Source: a bacterium (GTDB lineage Bacteria; Patescibacteriota; Minisyncoccia; Minisyncoccales; JAGMAB01). From it: DNA of 14,867 nucleotides. The notes beneath the pieces are model-generated. The model did no database searches and had not been told where the DNA came from. It saw nothing but the letters and a program-made list of their open reading frames with translations. The stretch's first letter is position 1. The number at the start of each line of letters is the position of its first letter. Both the position numbers and the translations under genes were made by a program. This document shows, piece by piece, positions 6,726 through 13,044 of this stretch. The stretch is taken from positions 1-14,867 of the forward strand of contig DAOWKS010000004.1 in assembly GCA_030643665.1 (NCBI GenBank), written 5' to 3'.

Positions 6726-7229
6726 TTAGAAAAAACTCTGAATTTTTTCCAAGCTATTTTCAAGATTGGAAACGCTCTCAAAATTTTTAATCTCTTCCGG
6801 CTTAATCCATTTATACTCTGTATGCTCCCAATCTAATTTTATTTCTGGCTTATTCCTTAATTTTATTAAAACAGGATGAACAATCCAAGTCTTTTTTACC
6901 TCAGTATCTGTAAACTGATAAGATTCTCCGAGATGAATTGATAATATATTATTATCGCGCTCAATTCCTAACTCCTCCCTAATTTCTTCAAGGACTTTTT
7001 CTTGAATTGGTTTTATTTCATCTAAATAACCGGCAACTGTGTTCCATTTTTCCTGATATGTTCTAACCTTATCGCTTCTTTTCAAAAGAAGGATTTTATC
7101 TTGGTGTTTAATAAAAATAGTAATTACTGGCGCGGTGTCAGAATTTGAATAATTAATTCTTCCATCTGGAAATTTAGGCAGTTTTTCAGCGAATTGTTTT
7201 ATGGTTTCTAACATTTTCTGCTCATCCAT
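6726..7229 (-). CDS. NUDIX hydrolase
   Basis: The 167-residue protein has the NUDIX fold: beta strand VITIFIKHQDKILLLKRS (35-52), then the NUDIX box from G67 to I89. The box departs from the consensus GX5EX7REUXEEXGU: K73 replaces the first Glu, and E81 replaces the Arg. The helix acidic residues E82, E85 and E86 remain, so metal binding is likely kept. NUDIX enzymes hydrolyse nucleoside diphosphates linked to another group; some relatives act on isopentenyl diphosphate isomerisation or dihydroneopterin triphosphate. The N-terminal helix (1-20) and WEHTEYKWIKPEEI (133-146) are typical of this type. It is followed by the YraN-like gene 10 bases later. The substrate cannot be predicted. Confidence 0.85.
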   Translation of the reverse strand: MDEQKMLETIKQFAEKLPKFPDGRINYSNSDTAPVITIFIKHQDKILLLKRSDKVRTYQEKWNTVAGYLDEIKPIQEKVLEEIREELGIERDNNILSIHLGESYQFTDTEVKKTWIVHPVLIKLRNKPEIKLDWEHTEYKWIKPEEIKNFESVSNLENSLEKIQSFF

Positions 7230-7231
7230 AA

Positions 7232-7246
7232 TTATAATGATTATAA
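7232..7246. promoter_or_regulatory. Perfect 7-1-7 palindrome upstream of the NUDIX gene
   Basis: TTATAAT-G-ATTATAA ends two bases before the NUDIX start codon and contains -10-like TATAAT words. It could be an operator, but in such AT-rich sequence a chance palindrome is possible. Confidence 0.25.
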
Positions 7247-7300
7247 ATTAATTGGCTTTTTTTCTTTAAAATCGTCTGCTTTAAGTCCGTTGAACGAGAG

Positions 7301-7873
7301 TTAATTTGGGGCGCGTAAAAATTCCTTTTTTCTCTCATTTAATTCTTTATTAAAAATTATTTTTGCTGTTTTTGTATAAAATTGATTGTTTTTTCTAAAA
7401 TTATAAAGTTCCTCGGGTGTTGTTTTATATGCTTTAATATCACTAAAAAATTGTTTCCTAAAAGCATCAGATAAAGTATCAGCGTCAATCAGTAATCGTT
7501 TATCCAATCGTCTTGGATTTTTGAACTTATGCGCTAAAACTATATCAATTATTTTTTTGATTTGATTTTCATTATATTCACATTTGATTAAAACTTCTTT
7601 AATAATCAAAGGAGCGTATTTTAAATGCAACTCTAACGCCTTTATCTTTCCTGCTTTATCATTGCTCATTTGTAAGTTTAAGGGGACTTTTGACCATCCA
7701 ACATCATGCAATATCGCTGCCGGAATTAAAATATTTTCATCTCCTTTTTCTTGTTTTAGCAATAATTCCATAGCTTTAATAACTCCTTTAGTATGAACTA
7801 CAAAATCTTTCCTTTTACCTTTTTTCAAATATGGAAGCGCTAATTTCCAAATTTTTTCAAAAATTTCTTTCAT
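7301..7873 (-). CDS. HD-domain phosphohydrolase
   Basis: The 190-residue protein carries the HD metal site: H27, the doublet H56-D57 in AAILHDVGWS, H115 in VLAHKF, and D130/D132 in LLIDADTLSD. Such proteins hydrolyse phosphate esters of nucleotides or act on cyclic nucleotides; the substrate is not evident. There is no second domain, signal peptide or membrane segment. It is the first gene of the long minus-strand run and is followed by the NUDIX gene after about 70 bases. The upstream sequence is nearly pure A/T with no Shine-Dalgarno sequence. I chose the first ATG because residues 1-20 form a natural leading helix and no later Met is better placed. Confidence 0.82.
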   Translation of the reverse strand: MKEIFEKIWKLALPYLKKGKRKDFVVHTKGVIKAMELLLKQEKGDENILIPAAILHDVGWSKVPLNLQMSNDKAGKIKALELHLKYAPLIIKEVLIKCEYNENQIKKIIDIVLAHKFKNPRRLDKRLLIDADTLSDAFRKQFFSDIKAYKTTPEELYNFRKNNQFYTKTAKIIFNKELNERKKEFLRAPN

Positions 7874-7969
7874 AAATTTAATAAATTTATTTAAATATTC
7901 TGTAAGGCCTAAAATTTATTTCACATAACAAGTTTTAAACGCGCTTTATTAAAATTTGCCTTGTATTTG

Positions 7970-9040
7970 CTATAAATTTGAAACAAAATAATTTTTAACG
8001 GCAAATTCAAATTGCTCAATAAAAAGATTTTTGAAATAACTAATATTGTTTTGTTCGTAAAATAAAATAATCGCTTTTTTGTATTCTTCTTCTTTAACAC
8101 TGCGATAAGAAAGCGGACAAATATTATTAGTCATTAAAATAGCGTTAGCAGCCAATCTGCTTGTTCGTTTATTGCCATCGTCAAATGGTTGAATATAAGC
8201 AACCATTACCATTAAAATAACGGCTTTGGCAAAAATGTTTTTTTCTTGATTAACTATTGCGCAAGTTTTTTCTAACGCTTCTTTAATTTGAAAAACATTA
8301 TCTATTGGCCGATATGCGGTGCCGGTGATTCCAACCGGTGATTTTCTAAGCCCGCGGCCAATATCCAAATCTTTAGTCAAAAGAAAATGTATGTCTTCCA
8401 GTTTGGCAACTGTAATTTTTTTAAACGCCAAAAGACTTTTCCTGATATATTCCAAAACATTTTTATGATTCAAAATCATAATTGCTTCTTTTTTTTTGCG
8501 TCCCTTGGCTCGCTTATTATGTTTAATTAAAAATTCTGTCTCTAAAAGAGTATAAGTATTTCCTTCAATAGCAGAAGATTTCCAACTTAATTCTACGACT
8601 AAGCGCTCAAATTCGCGCTTAAAATTGGCTTCTGGTAATTCTTTGATATTTTTTTGATATTCTAAAGCAAGCTGGCTAAGATATTTTTTTTCATCAACAA
8701 TAAAAATATTTTTGAAAATACTAACAAGTTCAAAATTAAAACTTTTTTTAGCCCTTCTTTGATCCGGCGCAATTTTGAAATAATCATTTACATTAATCGG
8801 TTTTAAAAGATTATATTGATTAGATAATTGGTAAACTACGCTTCTGCCTTTGCCAATTCGTTTAACAAAATTAAATTTTAACAATTGATTCAAATCTCTA
8901 ATTATTGTAATTCTGGAAATTTTAGAAAGTTTTTGAGCCAAACTAAAAACCATTTCGGAAACGGAGATTTTCCCTTGCTCATCAATTAAATTCAGAATTA
9001 TTTCTTGTCTTTTATTTAATTGGCTAAACTTTAATTCCAT
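7970..9040 (-). CDS. HTH-Fic domain protein with altered catalytic motif
   Basis: The 356-residue protein joins an N-terminal winged helix-turn-helix (about 7-72, DeoR-like) to a Fic domain. Fic enzymes usually transfer AMP from ATP to a protein hydroxyl. S155-SAI-E159-G160 matches the inhibitory [ST]xxxE[GN] helix motif of self-inhibited Fic proteins. The active loop, normally HPFxDGNGR, reads Q284-PFDDGNKR (284-292): ATP-binding G289, N290 and R292 remain but the catalytic His is Gln. The GLRKSPVGITG flap region (230-240) is present. AMP transfer would be expected to be lost or altered, and the protein may act as a nucleotide-sensing regulator. A perfect palindrome and a leader hairpin precede the gene, suggesting self-regulation. 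GGGAG lies 10 bases before the ATG. The family is certain; the role is not. Confidence 0.88.
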   Translation of the reverse strand: MELKFSQLNKRQEIILNLIDEQGKISVSEMVFSLAQKLSKISRITIIRDLNQLLKFNFVKRIGKGRSVVYQLSNQYNLLKPINVNDYFKIAPDQRRAKKSFNFELVSIFKNIFIVDEKKYLSQLALEYQKNIKELPEANFKREFERLVVELSWKSSAIEGNTYTLLETEFLIKHNKRAKGRKKKEAIMILNHKNVLEYIRKSLLAFKKITVAKLEDIHFLLTKDLDIGRGLRKSPVGITGTAYRPIDNVFQIKEALEKTCAIVNQEKNIFAKAVILMVMVAYIQPFDDGNKRTSRLAANAILMTNNICPLSYRSVKEEEYKKAIILFYEQNNISYFKNLFIEQFEFAVKNYFVSNL

Positions 9041-9044
9041 AATT

Positions 9045-9090
9045 TAAGAACTCCCGCTTTCAGCGGGAAACCTTGAATACTTCGTATTTA
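9045..9090 (-). repeat. Double-hairpin intergenic repeat, copy C
   Basis: On the minus strand: AATAC-GAA-GTATT hairpin, CAAGGTTT, CCCGCT-GAA-AGCGGG hairpin, then AGTTCTTA. It forms most of the fic leader. The second stem is the strongest of the three copies. Confidence 0.6.
9053..9067 (-). promoter_or_regulatory. Leader hairpin covering the likely fic ribosome binding site
   Basis: CCCGCT and AGCGGG pair around a three-base GAA loop in the fic mRNA. The 3' arm runs into GGGAG, which lies 10 bases before the fic ATG, so folding would hide the only Shine-Dalgarno-like sequence. The hairpin is clear; a control role is inferred. Confidence 0.45.
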
Positions 9091-9116
9091 ATAATCGTAT
9101 CATTTTTATACTCTAA

Positions 9117-9136
9117 TTGTATCATAAATGATACAA
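9117..9136. promoter_or_regulatory. Perfect palindrome, candidate fic operator
   Basis: TTGTATCAT and ATGATACAA flank a two-base AA centre, nine perfect base pairs. A further GTATCAT half-site lies at 9097-9103. A minus-strand -10-like TATAAA (9110-9105) lies between them, so a bound regulator would block fic transcription. The HTH domain of the Fic protein is the obvious candidate binder. Confidence 0.55.
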
Positions 9137-9158
9137 AACGCAACCAATTATACCTTTG

Positions 9159-9229
9159 TGGACTCAGCGAGAATTGAACTCGCATTTCCGCAATGCGAAT
9201 GCGGTGTAATACCATTATACTATGAGCCC
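9159..9229 (-). tRNA. tRNA-Ala (anticodon CGC)
   Basis: The acceptor stem is GGGCTCA/TGAGTCC and includes the G3-U70 wobble pair that identifies alanine tRNAs. The anticodon loop TTCGCAT is closed by CCGCA/TGCGG, the D-loop contains GG, and the T-loop is TTCAATT between GCGAG and CTCGC. CCA is not encoded. It starts 11 bases after the stop of the HAD gene, so it is probably cut from the same transcript. Confidence 0.93.
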
Positions 9230-9240
9230 GGATAAAATTT

Positions 9241-9693
9241 CTAAACTAATATATTTTTAAGTTCAGACAAAGAATTAATTTTAATGCCTGAATAATTTTT
9301 AATTTTGTTCTCGCGGTCAATCAGTATGGCTTTTATGCCTAATTTTTCAGCCGGTAAAATATCTCTTTCTATTTCATCGCCAACCATTACTGCTTGTTCC
9401 GGCTTAACGTTAAACTTTTCCAAAACTATTAAAAACGCTCTCTGGTCCGGCTTTATAAATTTTGTTTCTTCTGGAGTGAAAATTTTAAAATGTTTTTCCA
9501 AATCAAGCCCTGAAAACAAAAAAGCAGAACCAGTGGTCAAAATCGCTTTTTGACAAGGCAATTTTATTGCTTCTTTTATATCATCAAAAAGCTCACAATC
9601 AACATTTTCCTTGAGAAAATCCTGTTTTTTGACTTCTTTTGTGAAAAACCCCAAAGTCCCAAAAAAATCAAATATTATCAGTTTCGGTTTCAT
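9241..9693 (-). CDS. HAD-superfamily protein
   Basis: Starting at the ATG at 9693 gives 150 residues, MKPKLIIFDFFGTL. A longer frame begins at GTG 9726 but overlaps the upstream gene and adds residues unlike the family. HAD motifs are present: nucleophile D9 in DFFGT, motif II ILTTGS (52-57), motif III Lys in KPDQRAF, and motif IV GDEIERD. The usual second Asp (DxD) is Phe, as in L-2-haloacid-dehalogenase-type members, so phosphatase activity by the standard acid-base step is uncertain. The cap domain is small. It sits between the conserved 132-residue protein and tRNA-Ala on one strand. The substrate is unknown. Confidence 0.8.
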   Translation of the reverse strand: MKPKLIIFDFFGTLGFFTKEVKKQDFLKENVDCELFDDIKEAIKLPCQKAILTTGSAFLFSGLDLEKHFKIFTPEETKFIKPDQRAFLIVLEKFNVKPEQAVMVGDEIERDILPAEKLGIKAILIDRENKIKNYSGIKINSLSELKNILV

Positions 9694-9713
9694 ATATTTA
9701 ATTTCATAAATTT

Positions 9714-10112
9714 CTATCTTTCCCACTCCGCAATGTCAGGATGAAAATCAACCTGATGCTCTGGTATGCCGAGCGAGATACCATAATGCTTCGCTTCGTC
9801 ATATTGTTTTTTCTTTTTCCGGTCTATGTAAAAAATTTTATCGCGAAAAATAATGTAACAATGAGTATCATTTTTGAAATCGGCATACCATGAGCCACTG
9901 TGAGTATGGTCAAGTGATTTGCTAATTTCTTCGGCAATTTTTTTTGCTTCGTCTTCTGAAATTTCAACAGTATGTAAAGTCCATTGCGAAAGCCACGGGG
10001 TTTTGTGTTTCTCCACAACTTTTTCAACTCTCGTTGAAATAATTTTTACTTTCTTGAGAACATCTTTATTTTCAAGAGACTCCTCAATAATAACGCCTTG
10101 ATAATTTTTCAT
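9714..10112 (-). CDS. Conserved hypothetical protein paired with an XRE regulator
   Basis: The 132-residue protein has no motif I can tie to a reaction. It has a beta-rich first half with a Lys/Glu helix (EDEAKKIAEEISKSL, 53-67), then a polar, aromatic second half with SWYADFKNDTHCYIIFRDKI (73-92) and YGISLGIPEHQVDF (110-123). I believe similar proteins are common in Patescibacteria, but cannot verify this here. It starts 5 bases after the XRE gene stops, so the two are translated from one message, as in small regulator-effector pairs. No signal peptide or membrane segment is seen. An antitoxin-toxin pairing is possible but unsupported by any known toxin motif. Confidence 0.72.
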   Translation of the reverse strand: MKNYQGVIIEESLENKDVLKKVKIISTRVEKVVEKHKTPWLSQWTLHTVEISEDEAKKIAEEISKSLDHTHSGSWYADFKNDTHCYIIFRDKIFYIDRKKKKQYDEAKHYGISLGIPEHQVDFHPDIAEWER

Positions 10113-10117
10113 AGCTC

Positions 10118-10339
10118 TTACTTTAATAAATCGTCAATTTTAATATCCAGCGCCTTAGCGATTTTTTGCAGGGTTGCGAGGGTTGGGTTAGAATTATTGC
10201 CGACTTCAATATTCACAATTGTGTTCAAAGATAAATCGGCCAGTTTTGACAACCTGTCTTGAGAAATTCCTTTCTTTTGTCTCAATTTCTTTATATTTTT
10301 AGCAATATTTGATTTTGAAGTATTATTTTGACTTGACAT
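10118..10339 (-). CDS. XRE-family helix-turn-helix regulator
   Basis: The 73-residue protein is almost entirely one Cro/C1-type HTH domain (12-70). IAKNIKKLRQKKGISQDRLS leads the first helices, the recognition helix lies around LSLNTIVNIEVG (42-53), and NPTLATLQKIAKALDI ends the domain. It acts as a DNA-binding dimer, probably repressing its own operon. An inverted repeat over the -10 box at 10354-10372 is the likely site. It leads a run of XRE, hypothetical, HAD and tRNA-Ala genes. AGAGGA lies just two bases before the ATG, too close for an ideal Shine-Dalgarno sequence. Confidence 0.87.
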   Translation of the reverse strand: MSSQNNTSKSNIAKNIKKLRQKKGISQDRLSKLADLSLNTIVNIEVGNNSNPTLATLQKIAKALDIKIDDLLK

Positions 10340-10353
10340 ATCCTCTTTAATAA

Positions 10354-10386
10354 TATACCATTATAATGTATAGGATAAATTGTAAA
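10354..10386 (-). promoter_or_regulatory. XRE promoter with overlapping inverted repeat
   Basis: On the minus strand a -35 TTTACA (10386-10381) and -10 TATAAT (10365-10360) are 15 bases apart, shorter than usual. TATAC (10354-10358) and GTATA (10368-10372) form an inverted repeat around the -10, with a further palindrome CATTATAATG at 10359-10368. This is a natural site for autorepression by the XRE protein. Confidence 0.45.
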
Positions 10387-10409
10387 TTATCTACCTTATC
10401 TATTTTAAT
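10380..10409 (+). promoter_or_regulatory. Possible promoter of the zinc-ribbon nuclease
   Basis: TTGTAA (10380-10385) and TTTAAT (10404-10409) are separated by 18 bases. The -35 overlaps that of the divergent XRE promoter. The sequence is very AT-rich, so the call is weak. Confidence 0.3.
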
Positions 10410-10465
10410 AATAATCCAAATTAAAAAGAAAATCAATCAGATTTTTAACCTTTTAATAAATTTTT

Positions 10466-11362
10466 ATGGCTAAATTAAAAAAAGTTTTTTGCGCAATCTG
10501 TAAAAAACCTATTTATCGAAGCACAGGACGCATTAACGAAAATCTAAAACTGGGACACAATTTTTATTGTTCAAGAAAATGCTTATCTCAATACAGAACC
10601 AAAAAACAAGTAATTACTTGTGAAAATTGTGGCAAGCGTTTTGAACGAACTCCTTGCAAAATCTCTCCTCATAATTATTGTTCTCAATCTTGTACTGCAC
10701 AGGTCAATAACAAAAAATATCCAAAGAGAAAAGCAGAGTTAAAGACCTGTATAAAATGCGGCAAACAGTTTAAAAAAGGAAATGGAAATTCAAAATACTG
10801 TTCTGTAAAGTGCAGAAGAGAAGCGGAAAAACATGCTCCTCAACAACTCATAAAAATTATAAAGCAAACCGCTCAAGAATTAAAAAGAGTTCCGGCAAAA
10901 CGAGAACTAGAAAAAATTGCTGAGATTTGTAGGGATATTTTTGGCTCATGGAACAATGCTGTTATTGCTGCCGGTCTTCAACCGAACCGTTCACACAGTC
11001 AACGAATGTATAAACGCATAAATACCATAGCATCAGATGGACATATCTGTGATTCTATTTCTGAAGCTATTATTGATAATTGGCTTACAAAAAACAATAT
11101 TTCTCACGAAAGAAATGTATCCTATCCTGAAACAAATCACAAAGCAGATTGGGGCATTAAGTTTAGAGAAAAATATATATTTGTTGAATATTTCGGCCTT
11201 GCCGGAGATAGCCCTCGTTATGATCGTGCTATAAGAAAAAAGAGGAAACTTTGTCAAAAGCACAATCTTACTTTGGTTGCAATTTATCCACAAGATATTT
11301 ATCCTAAAAAATATCTTGATGGTAAATTAAGAGATAAATTTAAGGAACTAATAACTCTTTAA
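10466..11362 (+). CDS. Three-zinc-ribbon protein with homing-endonuclease-type repeat and PD-(D/E)XK-like nuclease domain
   Basis: The 298-residue protein has three tandem zinc-binding units: C9xxC12...C35xxxC39, C52xxC55...C72xxxC76, and C95xxC98...C112xxxC116. Residues about 138-172 (VPAKRELEKIAE...FGSWNNAVIAAGL) resemble the helical repeat found beside homing endonucleases. Residues 185-280 look like a PD-(D/E)XK-fold nuclease, with E200 in SEAIIDNWL, D228 in KADWG and E241 in FVEYFG; the usual final Lys is Phe, and a basic KKRK follows at 258-261. Such proteins cut specific DNA and are often mobile. The gene faces opposite to its surroundings and ends 5 bases from the 3' end of tRNA-Pro, which suggests insertion beside the tRNA. 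There is no Shine-Dalgarno sequence. The nuclease assignment is likely, not proven. Confidence 0.75.
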   Translation: MAKLKKVFCAICKKPIYRSTGRINENLKLGHNFYCSRKCLSQYRTKKQVITCENCGKRFERTPCKISPHNYCSQSCTAQVNNKKYPKRKAELKTCIKCGKQFKKGNGNSKYCSVKCRREAEKHAPQQLIKIIKQTAQELKRVPAKRELEKIAEICRDIFGSWNNAVIAAGLQPNRSHSQRMYKRINTIASDGHICDSISEAIIDNWLTKNNISHERNVSYPETNHKADWGIKFREKYIFVEYFGLAGDSPRYDRAIRKKRKLCQKHNLTLVAIYPQDIYPKKYLDGKLRDKFKELITL

Positions 11363-11367
11363 TTTTG

Positions 11368-11441
11368 TCGGAGCGACTGGATTCGCACCAGCGATCTCCT
11401 CGTCCCGAACGAGGTGCGTTAGGCTACTACGCTACGCTCCG
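11368..11441 (-). tRNA. tRNA-Pro (anticodon CGG)
   Basis: The acceptor stem CGGAGCG/CGCTCCG is perfect with discriminator A. The anticodon loop TTCGGGA is closed by CCTCG/CGAGG. Two invariant features deviate: the D-loop AGTAGCCTA lacks the GG pair, and the T-loop is TGCGAAT, with G at the position of the universal pseudouridine 55. CCA is not encoded. It starts 6 bases after the cca stop codon, so it may be processed from the cca transcript. Confidence 0.92.
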
Positions 11442-11447
11442 AATAAT

Positions 11448-12914
11448 CTATGTCACCCAGTATTTTTTCTTGGTCATCTCATCTTTCTTCATCTCTAATT
11501 TTTCTCTTTGTTTTTTTGCTTCATTTGTTTTTGATTTTAATTTTTCAACAGATAATTTGCCTAATTTTTTAATTTCTTTTTCTAAAAACTCCTTTTTGTT
11601 TTTTTGCGGGTCTTCTAAAACATAACCAAGCAGGACATCTAAAACTTGTCCTACCTTAAGACAAGGTTTGATTTTTAAAATCCTCATTATGTCATCGCCT
11701 TTAACTCTTAATTTTTTGACTGAAATCGGGTCCTGGGCAACTTTCTCAATTAAATACCTTAAATGCCTTAATTTATACGGTTCTGCTTTGGGACAACCGG
11801 AACCAATCCTATCGCACATTCTCACTTGAAGCAATTCATTTATGTTTTCCGTACCTACCTGACGCACCAATCTCCTTACCGATGCTTTGCCAACTTCGTC
11901 AACATTGTAATAAAACAAATGAAATCTTACTAATTTAAAAATTTTTTCAATATCTTTTTTGGAAAATTTCAACCGATTTAATAATTGAACAGTCATTTTC
12001 GCTCCAACAATTTCGTGGTTATAAAAAGTAGCTTCTGGTCCTTCACCCCGCTTAGTTCGCGGTTTGCCAATATCATGAAGCAAAGCGGCCAAACGAACAT
12101 ATTTGTTAAAATTGCTCTTAACCGCAAAATCCAAAGAACGCAAACTATGTTCATAACAGTCATAAATATGATGCTTGTTTTGGCTTATTCCATAACTCTC
12201 TTCTAATTCAGGCATAATATATTTTAACATTTGAAGCTGCCTTAAAAGCTCTATGCCTTCAGACGCTTTTTCAGACATAATAATCTTGAGCAATTCATCC
12301 CTGATTCGTTCTTTTGAAATCGCCTGTAATAAGAAAGAATTTTTTTTGATTGCTTGGTTGGTTTTTTCTTTAATTTGCCATCCGCCAGCTTCTAAGTTAC
12401 CAAGAACAGATGTTAATCTAACCGCCCTGAGCATTCTCAAAGCATCCTCTGAAAACCTATCTTCGGCTTTTCCTACTGTTTGAATAATTTTATTTTCTAA
12501 ATCTTTTTGTCCGTTAAATAAGTCAATAATTTTCAATTTTTCATCCATTGCCAAAGCATTGACTGTAAAATCCCTTCTATGCAAATCTTCCTCAATTGTC
12601 TTGGCAAACTTGATTTCGTCAGGATGACGTTTGTCAGTGTATTTTGCTTCACAACGATAAGTGGTAATTTCAATTTCTTTAAGTTCCGGCTTATTACTGC
12701 CAGTTTGAACGGTTACTGTTAAAAACTTGTTCTCGTAAAAATTTTTGGGAAATATTTTTTGAATCTCTTTCGGCTTGGCATTAGTAGCCACATCCCAATC
12801 TTGGGGTTTAATTCCTCTTAAAAAATCCCTGACGCACCCGCCGACAATATGAGCGCTAAAGCGCTCTTTCTTTAATTTTTCAATGACAAGTTTTACTTCT
12901 TTTGGGATATTCAT
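11448..12914 (-). CDS. cca: CCA tRNA nucleotidyltransferase with HD domain
   Basis: The 488-residue enzyme adds CCA to tRNA 3' ends using CTP and ATP, essential here because no tRNA in the window encodes CCA. The class II nucleotidyltransferase head has IVGGCVRD (23-30), the DWD metal pair (D39, D41), RRDFTVNALA (113-122) and the EDALRMLR template motif (156-163). An HD domain follows, with H256, H280-D281 and H300, implying phosphatase or phosphodiesterase activity. The last 50 residues are a Lys/Glu-rich tail. The gene runs directly into tRNA-Pro. Its probable promoter, TTAAGG (13017-13012) and TATAAG (12994-12989) spaced by 17 bases, lies inside a large inverted repeat. No Shine-Dalgarno sequence is seen. 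Confidence 0.95.
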   Translation of the reverse strand: MNIPKEVKLVIEKLKKERFSAHIVGGCVRDFLRGIKPQDWDVATNAKPKEIQKIFPKNFYENKFLTVTVQTGSNKPELKEIEITTYRCEAKYTDKRHPDEIKFAKTIEEDLHRRDFTVNALAMDEKLKIIDLFNGQKDLENKIIQTVGKAEDRFSEDALRMLRAVRLTSVLGNLEAGGWQIKEKTNQAIKKNSFLLQAISKERIRDELLKIIMSEKASEGIELLRQLQMLKYIMPELEESYGISQNKHHIYDCYEHSLRSLDFAVKSNFNKYVRLAALLHDIGKPRTKRGEGPEATFYNHEIVGAKMTVQLLNRLKFSKKDIEKIFKLVRFHLFYYNVDEVGKASVRRLVRQVGTENINELLQVRMCDRIGSGCPKAEPYKLRHLRYLIEKVAQDPISVKKLRVKGDDIMRILKIKPCLKVGQVLDVLLGYVLEDPQKNKKEFLEKEIKKLGKLSVEKLKSKTNEAKKQREKLEMKKDEMTKKKYWVT

Positions 12915-12958
12915 AATCTAATCTTAACTCAAAAATTTGCTTTTTTCAATTGGTTTGG

Positions 12959-13034
12959 CCTGCCCCGTTAGAAATGACATCACTTTCTCTTATAATTACA
13001 TAAAGAGTTGACCTTAAATTTCTAATGGGGTAGG
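12959..13034. repeat. 17-bp inverted repeat enclosing divergent promoters
   Basis: Arms at 12959-12975 (CCTGCCCCGTTAGAAAT) and 13018-13034 (ATTTCTAATGGGGTAGG) pair along all 17 positions, two of them G-U in plus-strand RNA. The 42-base loop contains a smaller CTCTT/AAGAG stem and the cca promoter. It resembles a miniature inverted-repeat element or a cruciform operator. Confidence 0.6.
12989..13017 (-). promoter_or_regulatory. Probable cca promoter
   Basis: On the minus strand, TTAAGG (13017-13012), 17 bases, then TATAAG (12994-12989). The -10 is a 5 of 6 match and the -35 is weak. It lies in the loop of the inverted repeat. Confidence 0.35.
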
Positions 13035-13036
13035 AT
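13008..13036 (+). promoter_or_regulatory. Promoter of tRNA-Arg
   Basis: TTGACC (13008-13013), a 17-base spacer and TAGGAT (13031-13036) end nine bases before the tRNA. The right arm of the inverted repeat covers the spacer and the start of the -10, so cruciform or hairpin formation, or a bound protein, would affect initiation. Confidence 0.55.
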
Positions 13037-13044
13037 AATTAAAT

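Noticed and set aside
6715..6781. N-terminal extension of the YraN-like protein from 6781
   Set aside because: It overlaps the NUDIX coding region and precedes the typical family start MNTRQTGNLGE.
7256..7290. Terminator after the HD gene
   Set aside because: Only a weak CTTTAA/TTAAG pairing with an eight-base loop; no stable stem followed by a T run in the minus direction.
9693..9726. GTG start at 9726 for the HAD gene
   Set aside because: It would overlap the upstream gene by 13 bases and add residues before the beta strand that leads directly to DFFGT; the ATG at 9693 fits the family.
11368..11441. tRNA-Pro as a decayed pseudogene
   Set aside because: Acceptor and anticodon stems are perfect, so the loop changes look like evolved variation; kept as a real tRNA with the oddity reported.
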